This document shows positions 1 to 7,887 of a stretch of DNA of 42,668 bases, piece by piece; position 1 is the first letter of the stretch; each line of letters starts with the position of its first letter. The DNA is from Ruminococcus flavefaciens (GTDB lineage Bacteria > Bacillota > Clostridia > Oscillospirales > Ruminococcaceae): contig DFHF01000014.1 of assembly GCA_002371825.1 (NCBI GenBank), positions 1 through 42,668 on the forward strand, given 5' to 3'. A program made the translations under genes and the position numbers. Below the pieces are notes generated by a model. The model saw only the letters and a program-made list of their open reading frames with translations, was not told where the DNA came from and did not search any database.

Positions 1-2137
1 AAAGGAAGAGGCTCCCAAGGCTCCCGAGAAGAAGCCTGAGCCAGTTCAGCAGAAGTCCAAGAAGAACGAGAAGAAGAAGGAGCAGGCTAAGGCTCAGGAC
101 AGAGGCGAGCGCACAAAGTTCAATGCCACATTCAGCTCTGAGACCGCTCAGACTTCAACTCAGCGCAGAACTGTTGATACAAGAGGAAGCTACGTTGACC
201 TTGATAAGTACAACGAGAGATACGACCAGATGGCTACCTCAAACAAGCATAAGAACGACAATTACTCTTCAAAGAAGCAGAAGATAAATCAGAAGTCCGC
301 TCAGAGAAGCAGACAGCAGTTCTCCAAGAAGGAGAGCGAGGCTGAGAAGCTCAAGAGACTGGAGCTTGAGCGTGCAAGAAAGCAGCAGCTCAAGGTGCTC
401 ATCCCTGACAGCATCACTGTCGGTGAGCTGGCTACACGTCTCAAGGCTACTGCTACAGACGTTATCAAGCAGCTCATGAAGCTGGGCGTAATGGCTTCTA
501 TAAACCAGGAGATAGACTTCGATACCGCTTCACTTGTTGCTGATGAGATGGGCGCAAAGGTAGAGAAGGAAGTCATCGTTACCATTGAAGAGCGTCTTAT
601 CGACGATACTGATGATGACGATACAAACCTCCAGCCACGCTGCCCTGTAGTAGTTGTTATGGGACACGTTGACCACGGTAAGACTTCTATCCTGGACCGC
701 ATCAGAAATGCTCACGTTGCCGCAGGTGAGGCCGGCGGTATCACTCAGCACATCGGTGCTTATCAGGTAAATGTAAACGGACAGGATATCACTTTCCTGG
801 ATACTCCCGGACATGAGGCCTTCACTTCAATGCGTGCAAGAGGTGCTAATATCACTGATATAGCTATCCTCGTTGTTGCCGCTGACGACGGTATCATGCC
901 CCAGACTGTAGAGTCTATCAACCACGCAAAGGCTGCCGGAGTTTCTATCATCGTTGCTATCAACAAGATGGATAAGGAAGGCGCTAACCCCGACCGCATC
1001 AAGGAAGAACTCACAAAGTATGACCTCGTTTGCGAGGACTGGGGCGGAGATGTTATCTGTGTTCCTGTATCAGCAAAGACAGGCGACGGTATTGATGAAC
1101 TTCTCGAAAACGTTCTCCTCGTTGCTGAGGTAAAGGAACTCAAGGCTAACCCTGACAGACTTGCAAAGGGTACTGTTATCGAGGCTCGCCTCGATAAGGG
1201 AAGAGGTCCTATCGCTACACTTCTGGTACAGAACGGTACTCTTAAGCAGGGCGATGTACTCATCGCAGGTACAGCAGTAGGCCGTGTAAGAGTTATGACC
1301 AATGACAAGGGCAGAACTGTTAAGTCCGCAGGTCCTTCCGTACCTGTTGAGATAACAGGTCTTGCTGAAGTTCCAAGCGCAGGCGATATCTTCAACGCTG
1401 TTGAGGATGAGAGACTTGCCCGTGAGCTCGTTGAGCAGAGAAAGCACGAGCAGAAGCAGGAGCAGTTCAATGCTTACCGCAAGGTAACTCTCGATAACCT
1501 GTTCAGCCAGATAGCTGAGGGCGAGATCAAGGAGCTTCCTATCGTTGTCAAGGCTGACGTACAGGGCTCTGTTGAGGCTGTAAAGCAGTCTCTTGAAAAG
1601 CTCTCCAACAACGAGGTGAGAGTAAGAGTCATCCACGGTGCCGTTGGTGCTGTAAAGGAGAGCGACGTTATGCTGGCAAGTGCTTCAAATGCTATCATCG
1701 TCGGATTCAATGTAAGACCCGACCCTGTAGCTGCTGAGAATGCTGCCCGTGACGGAGTTGATATCCGTCTGTACCGCATCATCTATGACGCTATTGAGGA
1801 GATATCCACCGCTATGAAGGGTATGCTCGCTCCTAAGTTCAGAGATGTTGAGCTTGGCCGTGTTGAGGTTCGTCAGGTTTACAAGATATCCAACGTTGGT
1901 ATGGTAGCAGGAAGCTACGTTCTCAGCGGTAAGGTATCAAGAGGCTGCCAGGTAAGAGTAGTCCGTGACGGTATCATCATTGCTGATGATAAGATTTCAG
2001 GCCTTAAGAGATTCAAGGACGATGTCAAGGATGTTGCTGAGGGCTACGAGTGCGGTATCAGCCTTGAAAAGTTCAGCGACGTCAAGGAAGGCGATATCTT
2101 CGAGACCTATATGGTCGAGGAGTACCGTGAGGACTGA
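1..2137 (+). CDS. infB: Translation initiation factor IF-2 (5' end outside window)
   Basis: IF-2 is the GTPase that brings initiator fMet-tRNA to the 30S subunit and promotes subunit joining. The reading frame is already open at base 2, so the gene starts left of the window; 711 codons are visible. The first ~115 residues are Lys/Glu/Gln-rich and low complexity, as in the variable N-terminal part of IF-2. An IF2_N-type domain follows (VGELATRLKATATDVIKQLM). The G domain is complete: GHVDHGKT for the P-loop, DTPGHE for G3, NKMD for G4 and a SAK motif for G5. The C-terminal beta-barrel and fMet-tRNA-binding domains run to the stop. An internal ATG at 230 has no clear ribosome site and lies inside the open frame, so I do not treat it as the true start. 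rbfA, nrnA, truB and ribF downstream match the conserved Firmicutes cluster. Confidence 0.97.
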   Translation, partial: KEEAPKAPEKKPEPVQQKSKKNEKKKEQAKAQDRGERTKFNATFSSETAQTSTQRRTVDTRGSYVDLDKYNERYDQMATSNKHKNDNYSSKKQKINQKSAQRSRQQFSKKESEAEKLKRLELERARKQQLKVLIPDSITVGELATRLKATATDVIKQLMKLGVMASINQEIDFDTASLVADEMGAKVEKEVIVTIEERLIDDTDDDDTNLQPRCPVVVVMGHVDHGKTSILDRIRNAHVAAGEAGGITQHIGAYQVNVNGQDITFLDTPGHEAFTSMRARGANITDIAILVVAADDGIMPQTVESINHAKAAGVSIIVAINKMDKEGANPDRIKEELTKYDLVCEDWGGDVICVPVSAKTGDGIDELLENVLLVAEVKELKANPDRLAKGTVIEARLDKGRGPIATLLVQNGTLKQGDVLIAGTAVGRVRVMTNDKGRTVKSAGPSVPVEITGLAEVPSAGDIFNAVEDERLARELVEQRKHEQKQEQFNAYRKVTLDNLFSQIAEGEIKELPIVVKADVQGSVEAVKQSLEKLSNNEVRVRVIHGAVGAVKESDVMLASASNAIIVGFNVRPDPVAAENAARDGVDIRLYRIIYDAIEEISTAMKGMLAPKFRDVELGRVEVRQVYKISNVGMVAGSYVLSGKVSRGCQVRVVRDGIIIADDKISGLKRFKDDVKDVAEGYECGISLEKFSDVKEGDIFETYMVEEYRED

Positions 2138-2163
2138 GCGATCTGTTGATCGGCGCTGCGGCT

Positions 2164-2200
2164 GCGGATAACTGATCCGCATCTGCCCCTGAGGGGGCAG
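2164..2200 (+). other. Two adjacent stem-loops after infB
   Basis: Two hairpins stand side by side just after the infB stop: a 6-bp stem GCGGAT/ATCCGC with a 5-base loop (2164-2180), and a 7-bp GC-rich stem CTGCCCC/GGGGCAG with a 4-base loop (2183-2200). No U-run follows directly, so this is not a standard intrinsic terminator. It may be an mRNA-processing or stability element, or part of a dispersed repeat, because the sequence after it (ttcactattcac) also looks repeat-like. Genes on both sides run in the same direction. Confidence 0.45.
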
Positions 2201-2264
2201 GCCGCTGTTCACTATTCACTTTTTCACCATTATATCATTATCAAGAATAGGGGGTCAGACCAAA

Positions 2265-2771
2265 ATGGATAACAGCAGAATGAGTACTGCCGATATGCTG
2301 CAGTACTGCAACGAGGCACTGGCATGGGACGATTTCGGACCGATAGATATCTTCTTCTTCCAGTCAGTAAAGAAGATACTTCTCGGACAGTGCAGCGCTA
2401 TGGAAGAACCTGAAGAGGTAGTCGATGATCTTATGGGCATAGAACGCCCTGTACGTGATGTTGAGCTGGAGCCGGAATACGGACTCTATGCAGACATCTA
2501 CTACGGTGAAGAGGGAGATGATGATATCCCCGATTACAGCGTTTCTGCCGAGGACGAGGCCTTCAGCGCAGCTATCTTCTCAGAGGGCTTCTTCGATGAG
2601 CAGAAGCCGGAAAACGAAGAAAAGCCTGAGGATAAAAAGGCTGATGAGAAGACAGAACCTGCCGGAAATGCCGCTAAGGAAGAGAAGCCGGAAGGCACCG
2701 AAGGAAAATCCTCTGAGGATAATGAAAAACATGAGGAGACCTCCGGCGGCGGATTTACAGTGAACCTCTGA
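2265..2771 (+). CDS. Acidic protein of unknown function between infB and rbfA
   Basis: This is a 168-residue protein that I do not recognise. The start has an upstream AGGGGG ribosome site. Residues 1-50 look folded and helical (MSTADMLQYCNEALAWDD, then IDIFFFQSVKKILLGQC). The middle is rich in Asp, Glu and Tyr. From about residue 112 the chain becomes a low-complexity Glu/Lys/Pro/Asp tail, probably disordered, ending in GGGFTVNL. There is no signal peptide or membrane segment, so it should be cytosolic and strongly acidic. It lies 16 bases before rbfA and is presumably co-transcribed. In B. subtilis this slot is held by ylxP (DUF503), which this protein does not resemble. A ribosome-related role would be a guess from position alone. 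Confidence 0.8.
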   Translation: MDNSRMSTADMLQYCNEALAWDDFGPIDIFFFQSVKKILLGQCSAMEEPEEVVDDLMGIERPVRDVELEPEYGLYADIYYGEEGDDDIPDYSVSAEDEAFSAAIFSEGFFDEQKPENEEKPEDKKADEKTEPAGNAAKEEKPEGTEGKSSEDNEKHEETSGGGFTVNL

Positions 2772-2787
2772 GGTCGAAAGGAGAAAA

Positions 2788-3144
2788 ATGCCTAATTTCA
2801 AGAACAGCCGCATGGCTGAGGATATAAAAAGAGAACTTACTGCTATCCTCCGTGAACTCAAGGATCCGAGGATAGATAAAATGCTGACAGTCGTGAGGGC
2901 TGATCTTTCGGGAGATATGTCCTCATGCAAGGTCTATGTCTCAAGCTTTGAAGGCATGGAGCGTACTGCCGAGTCCGTTAAGGGCTTGAAAAGCGCTTCC
3001 GGATTTATCCGCAGGGAGCTTTTCGCCCGCCTTAAAATGAGAAAGTCACCTGAGCTTACCTTTGTTGCTGATAACTCCATAGAGCGCAGCGCTGAGATAA
3101 GCCGCAAGCTCAGCAGACTCAATGCTGAGAGCGAGGAGGACTGA
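2788..3144 (+). CDS. rbfA: Ribosome-binding factor A
   Basis: RbfA binds the 30S subunit and helps late 16S rRNA maturation, especially under cold stress. The protein is 118 residues, the usual length. It has the family N-terminus (FKNSRMAEDIKRELTAIL) and the KH-like core with DPRI, LTVVRADLS and CKVYVS stretches, followed by the helix with GFIRRELF and the conserved strand ending in PELTFV. An AAAGGAG site precedes the ATG. It sits between the acidic orphan and nrnA, in the usual infB-rbfA-nrnA-truB-ribF order. Confidence 0.96.
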   Translation: MPNFKNSRMAEDIKRELTAILRELKDPRIDKMLTVVRADLSGDMSSCKVYVSSFEGMERTAESVKGLKSASGFIRRELFARLKMRKSPELTFVADNSIERSAEISRKLSRLNAESEED

Positions 3145-3146
3145 CC

Positions 3147-4097
3147 ATGTTTATCGGATTCAGCGAGGCGGAGACCTTTCTCCGCAATTGCAGGGACGCT
3201 GTCATCATCACACACCGCAATCCCGACGGAGACTGCATAGGCGCAGGCTTCGGACTCAAGGATATCCTTGAACAGCTTGGTGTGCGGAGCAGAGTGGTCT
3301 GCCACGATGAGTTCCCGAAAAGATACGACTTTATAACTGAGACCGGCGCCGGTGAGGATTTTGAGCCTCAGACGGTCATTGCTGTGGATATCGCTGATAC
3401 AAAGCTCATGGGCAGATATGAGGAGATCTACGGCGATAAGGTGCAGCTCTGTATAGACCACCATATCTCAAATAAGAACTATGCGGAGAAGACCCTCCTT
3501 CACGGAGAGGCTACTGCTGCCTGTGAGATCATCTACTCCCTGGCTGAATTTATGGGAGTCAGGATCACACGTCACTGCGCTATGTGTCTTTATACAGGCA
3601 TTGCTACGGATTCAGGCTGCTTCAAGTACGACTGTACAACTCCGAGAGCGCATGAGATAGCTGCTGATATGATGAGAAGATACGATATAAACTTCGCCCG
3701 TATCAACCGCTATATGTTCGATGTCAAGTCAGAGGGCAGAATGAAGCTGGAGAGCAGGATAAATGAGCTCATGGAGCTCCATCTCGGCGGAAAGCTGGCT
3801 ATAATTGCCGTAACTCAGAAAATGATGAGCGATATGGGCATAGAAATGGAGGAGCTGGAAGGCTTTGCTCCGCTGACTATACAGCTGGAAAATACCGAGG
3901 TGGGCATACTCATGCGTGAGCGCCCGGACGGTGTATATAAGTGTTCATTCCGTTCAGCTTATGATGTGAACGTATCCGCTATATGTCAGGAACTTGGCGG
4001 CGGCGGTCATGCAAAGGCTTCAGGCTGCACCGTTGAGGGCGACCTGGAAAGCGCAAAGAAGCTGCTGATCTCAGCTGTTGAAAGGGCGCTGGGCTGA
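3147..4097 (+). CDS. nrnA: DHH-family phosphoesterase, NrnA-type oligoribonuclease / pAp phosphatase
   Basis: DHH/DHHA1 proteins of this type degrade short RNA oligonucleotides and often dephosphorylate pAp or hydrolyse linear and cyclic dinucleotides. The 316-residue protein has the family's metal-binding motifs in order: THRNPDGDCIG near residue 27, the Asp-containing VIAVDIADT, the DHH triad (IDHHIS) near residue 106, and the DHHA1 glycine motif GGGGHAKASGC near the C-terminus. It begins two bases after the rbfA stop and its own stop overlaps the truB start, so translation is probably coupled. Exact substrate choice among nanoRNA, pAp and c-di-nucleotides cannot be read from sequence. Confidence 0.93.
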   Translation: MFIGFSEAETFLRNCRDAVIITHRNPDGDCIGAGFGLKDILEQLGVRSRVVCHDEFPKRYDFITETGAGEDFEPQTVIAVDIADTKLMGRYEEIYGDKVQLCIDHHISNKNYAEKTLLHGEATAACEIIYSLAEFMGVRITRHCAMCLYTGIATDSGCFKYDCTTPRAHEIAADMMRRYDINFARINRYMFDVKSEGRMKLESRINELMELHLGGKLAIIAVTQKMMSDMGIEMEELEGFAPLTIQLENTEVGILMRERPDGVYKCSFRSAYDVNVSAICQELGGGGHAKASGCTVEGDLESAKKLLISAVERALG

Positions 4098-4990
4098 TGA
4101 ACGGGATACTTTGCGTAAATAAACCGCAGGACTTCACTTCCTTCGATGTAGTGGCAAAGCTCCGGGGAATACTCGGGATGAAAAGGCTCGGCCACGGAGG
4201 AACTCTCGACCCTATGGCTACGGGAGTGCTGCCGGTATTCGTGGGAAATGCCACAAAGGCCTGCGATATAATGCCCGATAATACAAAGAGCTACCTGGCC
4301 GGATTCAGGCTGGGTCAGACCTCTGATACCCAGGACGTCTGGGGAAATGTGAGGGACATCTCAGATATGGCTGTCACCGAGGACGATATCCTCGCAGTGC
4401 TGCCGGAGTTCACCGGCAGGATAATGCAGCTCCCGCCTATGTACTCAGCAGTGCAGGTGAACGGAAAGCGTCTCTATGACCTTGCAAGGCAGGGGATAGA
4501 GGTGGAGCGTGAGGCAAGACAGATCGAGGTCAGCTCGCTGAAACTTACTGAATACGCTGCCGATACCCGTGAGGGAAAGCTTGAGATAGCCTGCGGAAAG
4601 GGTACCTACATCCGTACTATAATAAATGATATCGGCGAAAGACTTGGCTGCGGAGGGATAATGACATCTCTGGTCAGGACCTCATCCTGCGGCTTTGCTC
4701 TTGCTGACTGCTTTACCTTCGATGAGATACAGAAGGCAAAGGACGAGGACAGGCTTGAAGAGCTGCTTCTGTCTGTTGATAAGGCCTTCGTTTCGCTTCC
4801 TAAGCTTGTTCTGGGCGAAGCACAGGCAAGAATGTACCGTAACGGTGTAAAGCTGGATATGGCAAGGGTCAGGGGGATACTCCCGGACTGCGATACCTAC
4901 AGGATATACGCTCAGGACGGCACTTTCTTCGGCACAGCAGTGACTGACCGTGAGAATGGCCTTCTGCGTGTGGGAAAGAATCTGGGGTGA
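4097..4990 (+). CDS. truB: tRNA pseudouridine(55) synthase
   Basis: TruB makes the pseudouridine at position 55 in the T-loop of nearly all tRNAs. The 297-residue protein opens with the typical NGILCVNKPQDFTS and carries the catalytic motif GHGGTLDPMATGVL; Asp38 is the expected nucleophile. Later motifs YSAVQVNGKRLYDLAR, RTIINDIGERLG and the C-terminal PUA-like part fit the family. The start ATG overlaps the nrnA stop by one base (TGATG). The GHGGTLDP variant has Gly where most homologues have Thr, a minor change. Confidence 0.96.
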   Translation: MNGILCVNKPQDFTSFDVVAKLRGILGMKRLGHGGTLDPMATGVLPVFVGNATKACDIMPDNTKSYLAGFRLGQTSDTQDVWGNVRDISDMAVTEDDILAVLPEFTGRIMQLPPMYSAVQVNGKRLYDLARQGIEVEREARQIEVSSLKLTEYAADTREGKLEIACGKGTYIRTIINDIGERLGCGGIMTSLVRTSSCGFALADCFTFDEIQKAKDEDRLEELLLSVDKAFVSLPKLVLGEAQARMYRNGVKLDMARVRGILPDCDTYRIYAQDGTFFGTAVTDRENGLLRVGKNLG

Positions 4991-4994
4991 GGCT

Positions 4995-5873
4995 ATGGAA
5001 AAGAAAAAAACAGCAGCTGCGCTGGGACTTTTCGACGGAGTTCACCTCGGACACAGAGCTGTGATAAATGCGGCTCTGGCACAGCGGAAAAACGGACTTT
5101 CTGCTTCAGTGTTCACCTTCGAGCCTGAATGTGTCCTGAGGAAAGCAGGAGGTGCTTCGGGCTATATCTACACAAGAGCCGAAAAGGAGATGCTCCTCTG
5201 GGAGATGATAAAGGTCGACGATATACTAAGTCCGCCTTTTGAAAGCTTTTGCAGCCTTTCCGGTGAAGAATTTGCTGAGGAGATACTCTGCCGTCAGATG
5301 AGGGCAGCTCATGTGTGCTGCGGCAATGATTTCAGATTCGGAAAAAATGCTGCCTGGGGAGCTCAGGAGCTTATCGGATTCGGAAAGCGCTTCGGCTTTG
5401 AGGTGGAGATAGTCAGCCCCGTTGAGTACGGCGGAAGTATAGTCTCATCAAGCCGCATAAGAGAGCTCCTGCTGAAAGGCGATATTGCTTCCGCAAACGT
5501 CCTGCTGGGCTTTAACTATTTCATAAATGCCAAGGTCACGGACGGAAATCATATCGGGCGGACTATTGACTTCCCGACTATAAATCAGGAATTTTCCGAG
5601 GGACAGCTGGTGCCGAGATACGGTGTCTACAGCACCTTGACAAATGTCGGCGGAAGAGTGCTGCCGTCGGTCACTAATGTGGGAGTAAAGCCTACTATAG
5701 AGGGCACTCGCAGACCGCTGGCTGAGACTCACATCATCGGCTACAAGGGCGACCTTTACGGTAAAACTGTAGATGTCTGCTTTAAGGACTTTATCCGGCC
5801 GGAGAAAAAGTTTGGTTCTCTGGATGAGCTGAAGGCTCAGATATCTGCCGATATACTTAAGGCTGACATATAA
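4995..5873 (+). CDS. ribF: Bifunctional riboflavin kinase / FAD synthetase
   Basis: RibF phosphorylates riboflavin to FMN and adenylates FMN to FAD. The N-terminal nucleotidyltransferase domain shows ALGLFDGVHLGHR near the start and FVxxGxDFRFG-like CCGNDFRFGK near residue 110; SSSRIRELLLKG closes that domain. The C-terminal kinase domain has GRTIDFPTIN and LVPRYGVYST. I start at ATG 4995, which has a GGGGTGAGG site four bases after the truB stop. A longer frame from 4950 would add 15 residues with no homology and overlap truB. The product is 292 residues, slightly shorter than the usual ~310, but both domains are complete. Confidence 0.95.
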   Translation: MEKKKTAAALGLFDGVHLGHRAVINAALAQRKNGLSASVFTFEPECVLRKAGGASGYIYTRAEKEMLLWEMIKVDDILSPPFESFCSLSGEEFAEEILCRQMRAAHVCCGNDFRFGKNAAWGAQELIGFGKRFGFEVEIVSPVEYGGSIVSSSRIRELLLKGDIASANVLLGFNYFINAKVTDGNHIGRTIDFPTINQEFSEGQLVPRYGVYSTLTNVGGRVLPSVTNVGVKPTIEGTRRPLAETHIIGYKGDLYGKTVDVCFKDFIRPEKKFGSLDELKAQISADILKADI

Positions 5874-5939
5874 TATTCAGCCTGTTTTCACTTTACTGTC
5901 ACAGACAGGAACTAATATTTAAAGAGTGCCGGCATTTTG

Positions 5940-5969
5940 CGGACAGCTTCTGCTATACCGGCTTATAAT
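5940..5969 (+). promoter_or_regulatory. Likely sigma-A promoter for the Gld-like ABC operon
   Basis: A consensus -10 TATAAT at 5964-5969 is preceded at 18 bases by CGGACA (5940-5945), a partial match to TTGACA. It lies 31 bases before the chosen GTG start. Just upstream, CCTGT and ACAGG arms around 5881-5909 could form a weak stem. The -10 is convincing; the -35 is weak. Confidence 0.55.
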
Positions 5970-5999
5970 AGAATAATAACTTCTGAAGGAGGGCTTCCA

Positions 6000-7118
6000 G
6001 TGATAGAAGTTAAACATCTGGTAAAGCGCTACGGCGATAAAAAAGCTGTAAATGATATAAGCTTTAAGGTGGAGAAGGGCGAGATACTCGGCTTCCTCGG
6101 ACCTAACGGTGCAGGCAAATCAACTACAATGAATATGCTCACCGGCTATATATCTTCAACTTCCGGTCAGATACTCATCAACGGCGTGGATATATTTGAA
6201 GACCCTAAAAAGGCAAAGGCAAATATAGGCTATCTCCCTGAGATACCGCCCCTTTACGTTGATATGACCGTTGACGCTTACCTCAACTTCGTTTTCGACC
6301 TTAAAAAATGTAAACTGCCCCGCAAGGCTCATCTCACCGATGTCTGCAATCTCTGCAAGATAAACGATGTGAGACCAAGGCTTATAAAGAACCTCTCAAA
6401 GGGATATAAGCAGAGAGTCGGCCTTGCTCAGGCTCTTATAAACAATCCGCCTGTGCTCATCCTCGATGAGCCTACCGTCGGCCTCGACCCTAATCAGATA
6501 ATCGAGATACGCTCCCTTATCAAGAAGCTGGGCAAGAGACATACCGTCATCCTCTCCTCACACATTCTCCCTGAGATACAGGCTGTCTGCGACAGGATAA
6601 TCATTATCAACAAGGGTGTTGTTGCAGCTGACGGTACTGCTGACGAGATCGCCAAGAATATTACAAATGAGCATAAGATGACCCTTCGTATCGAAGGCCC
6701 CGACCACTCCAGAGCTGAAAAGGATCAGATCGTTCAGGCTCTCAAAAACCTCAGCGGCGTGAAGTATGTCCGTGCTGATATGGAGCGTGAAAAGGGTATC
6801 TACGATTATGATGTGGAGACAGACGGCAAGACCGATGTCCGCAGGGCTATCAATAAGCTCTGTAATGAAAACGGCTGGAATATCCTTATGCTCCAGCTCT
6901 CAGACCTTACCCTGGAGGATATCTTCCTCAAGATCACTATGGGTGAGGGATTCGGCCATGATGAATCCGAAAAGGGCTCTGCCGCCAAGGAGAAAAAGCC
7001 TAAGGTAAGGATTAATCTTATGACCGAGGAAGAGGCAAAGGCCGCAGAACAGGCTGCCCGTGAGGCCGCTGAAGAAGCTGGCGGAGATGCCCCGGATGAG
7101 AAAGGAGACGAGGAATAA
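6000..7118 (+). CDS. GldA-like ABC transporter ATP-binding protein
   Basis: This is the ATPase of an ABC-2-type transporter. The motifs are Walker A GPNGAGKST (residues 34-42), signature LSKGYKQR, Walker B LILDEPTVGLDP and the switch histidine in SSHIL. Sequence around NIGYLPEIPPLYVDMTV is typical of the GldA/gliding and ABC-2 drug-exporter group. I choose GTG 6000 because GGAGGG lies 8 bases upstream and the protein then begins at MIEVKHLVKRYG; an in-frame ATG at 5937 adds 21 unlikely residues. After the nucleotide-binding domain comes a regulatory domain, then an Ala/Glu/Lys-rich tail of about 50 residues that looks disordered. The stop overlaps the permease start. Confidence 0.93.
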   Translation: MIEVKHLVKRYGDKKAVNDISFKVEKGEILGFLGPNGAGKSTTMNMLTGYISSTSGQILINGVDIFEDPKKAKANIGYLPEIPPLYVDMTVDAYLNFVFDLKKCKLPRKAHLTDVCNLCKINDVRPRLIKNLSKGYKQRVGLAQALINNPPVLILDEPTVGLDPNQIIEIRSLIKKLGKRHTVILSSHILPEIQAVCDRIIIINKGVVAADGTADEIAKNITNEHKMTLRIEGPDHSRAEKDQIVQALKNLSGVKYVRADMEREKGIYDYDVETDGKTDVRRAINKLCNENGWNILMLQLSDLTLEDIFLKITMGEGFGHDESEKGSAAKEKKPKVRINLMTEEEAKAAEQAAREAAEEAGGDAPDEKGDEE

Positions 7119-7867
7119 TGGGCGCAATATACAGACGTGAAATGGGCGCATTCTTTACATCGGGAATAGGCTACGTTTTCCTTACGGTTTTCTATATCGC
7201 ATCAGGATATTTCTTCTATAACGATGTTATCAAATCAGGACTCAGCGATATCTCGCCGATGTTCGTTTCAATGTTCATAGTGGTGATCTTCCTGATACCT
7301 GTTCTCACTATGAGACTTATCAGCGAAGAGAAAAAGAACCGCACCGATCAGGGACTCCTTACTGCACCTATAGGCCTGTGGGAGCTTGTACTCGGAAAGT
7401 TCTTTGCCGCTTTCACACTCTATGTAATAGCAGAGAGCGTTATCTTCATATACGCACTTATACTCAAATTTCTGAGCGATGACATGGTATGGTCCTCACT
7501 TCTGGGCAACTACTTTGCAATGCTCATTCTGGGAGCAGCATTCATCGCAATCGGAGTTTTCATCTCCTCTCTTACAGAGAATCAGATGTCCTCTGCGGTA
7601 GTGTCAGTGTTCTTCTTCCTTGTACTCTATGCTTTTGATGATTCTGCCCTTGAAAAGCTCAACAGCAATTCTATCATAAGCAAGGTATTCAGTGTGGATA
7701 CCCGTGAAAAGATGATGAACTTCCTTTCACATCTTTCCATGAGAGCAAGATATACTGAATTCACAAGAGGCATTTTCAGTCTTTCAAGTGTACTGTTCTT
7801 CCTTAGCATAGTTTTCCTCTTCAACTTCTTCACTGTGAAGGTTTTGGAGAAAAAGCGCTGGGCTTGA
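7118..7867 (+). CDS. GldF-like ABC-2 permease
   Basis: This 249-residue integral membrane protein has about six hydrophobic segments and is the permease partner of the ATPase before it. Family hallmarks are the N-terminal IYRREMGAFFTSGIGY, the first membrane segment, and the conserved LTMRLISEEKKNRTDQGLL motif with LLTAPIGLWELVLGK, which is typical of GldF and related NosY/ABC-2 permeases. The ATG shares its A with the previous stop codon (TAATG), indicating coupling. In gliding Bacteroidetes GldA-GldF-GldG form one transporter; in Clostridia the substrate is unknown. Confidence 0.9.
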   Translation: MGAIYRREMGAFFTSGIGYVFLTVFYIASGYFFYNDVIKSGLSDISPMFVSMFIVVIFLIPVLTMRLISEEKKNRTDQGLLTAPIGLWELVLGKFFAAFTLYVIAESVIFIYALILKFLSDDMVWSSLLGNYFAMLILGAAFIAIGVFISSLTENQMSSAVVSVFFFLVLYAFDDSALEKLNSNSIISKVFSVDTREKMMNFLSHLSMRARYTEFTRGIFSLSSVLFFLSIVFLFNFFTVKVLEKKRWA

Positions 7868-7887
7868 TAACTCTATGAAAGGAAGGT

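Noticed and set aside
763..1470. 235-codon - frame inside infB
   Set aside because: Shadow of the IF-2 G domain; no start signal.
4950..4994. Longer N-terminus for RibF
   Set aside because: The added residues overlap truB, lack family similarity, and the ATG at 4995 has the better ribosome site.
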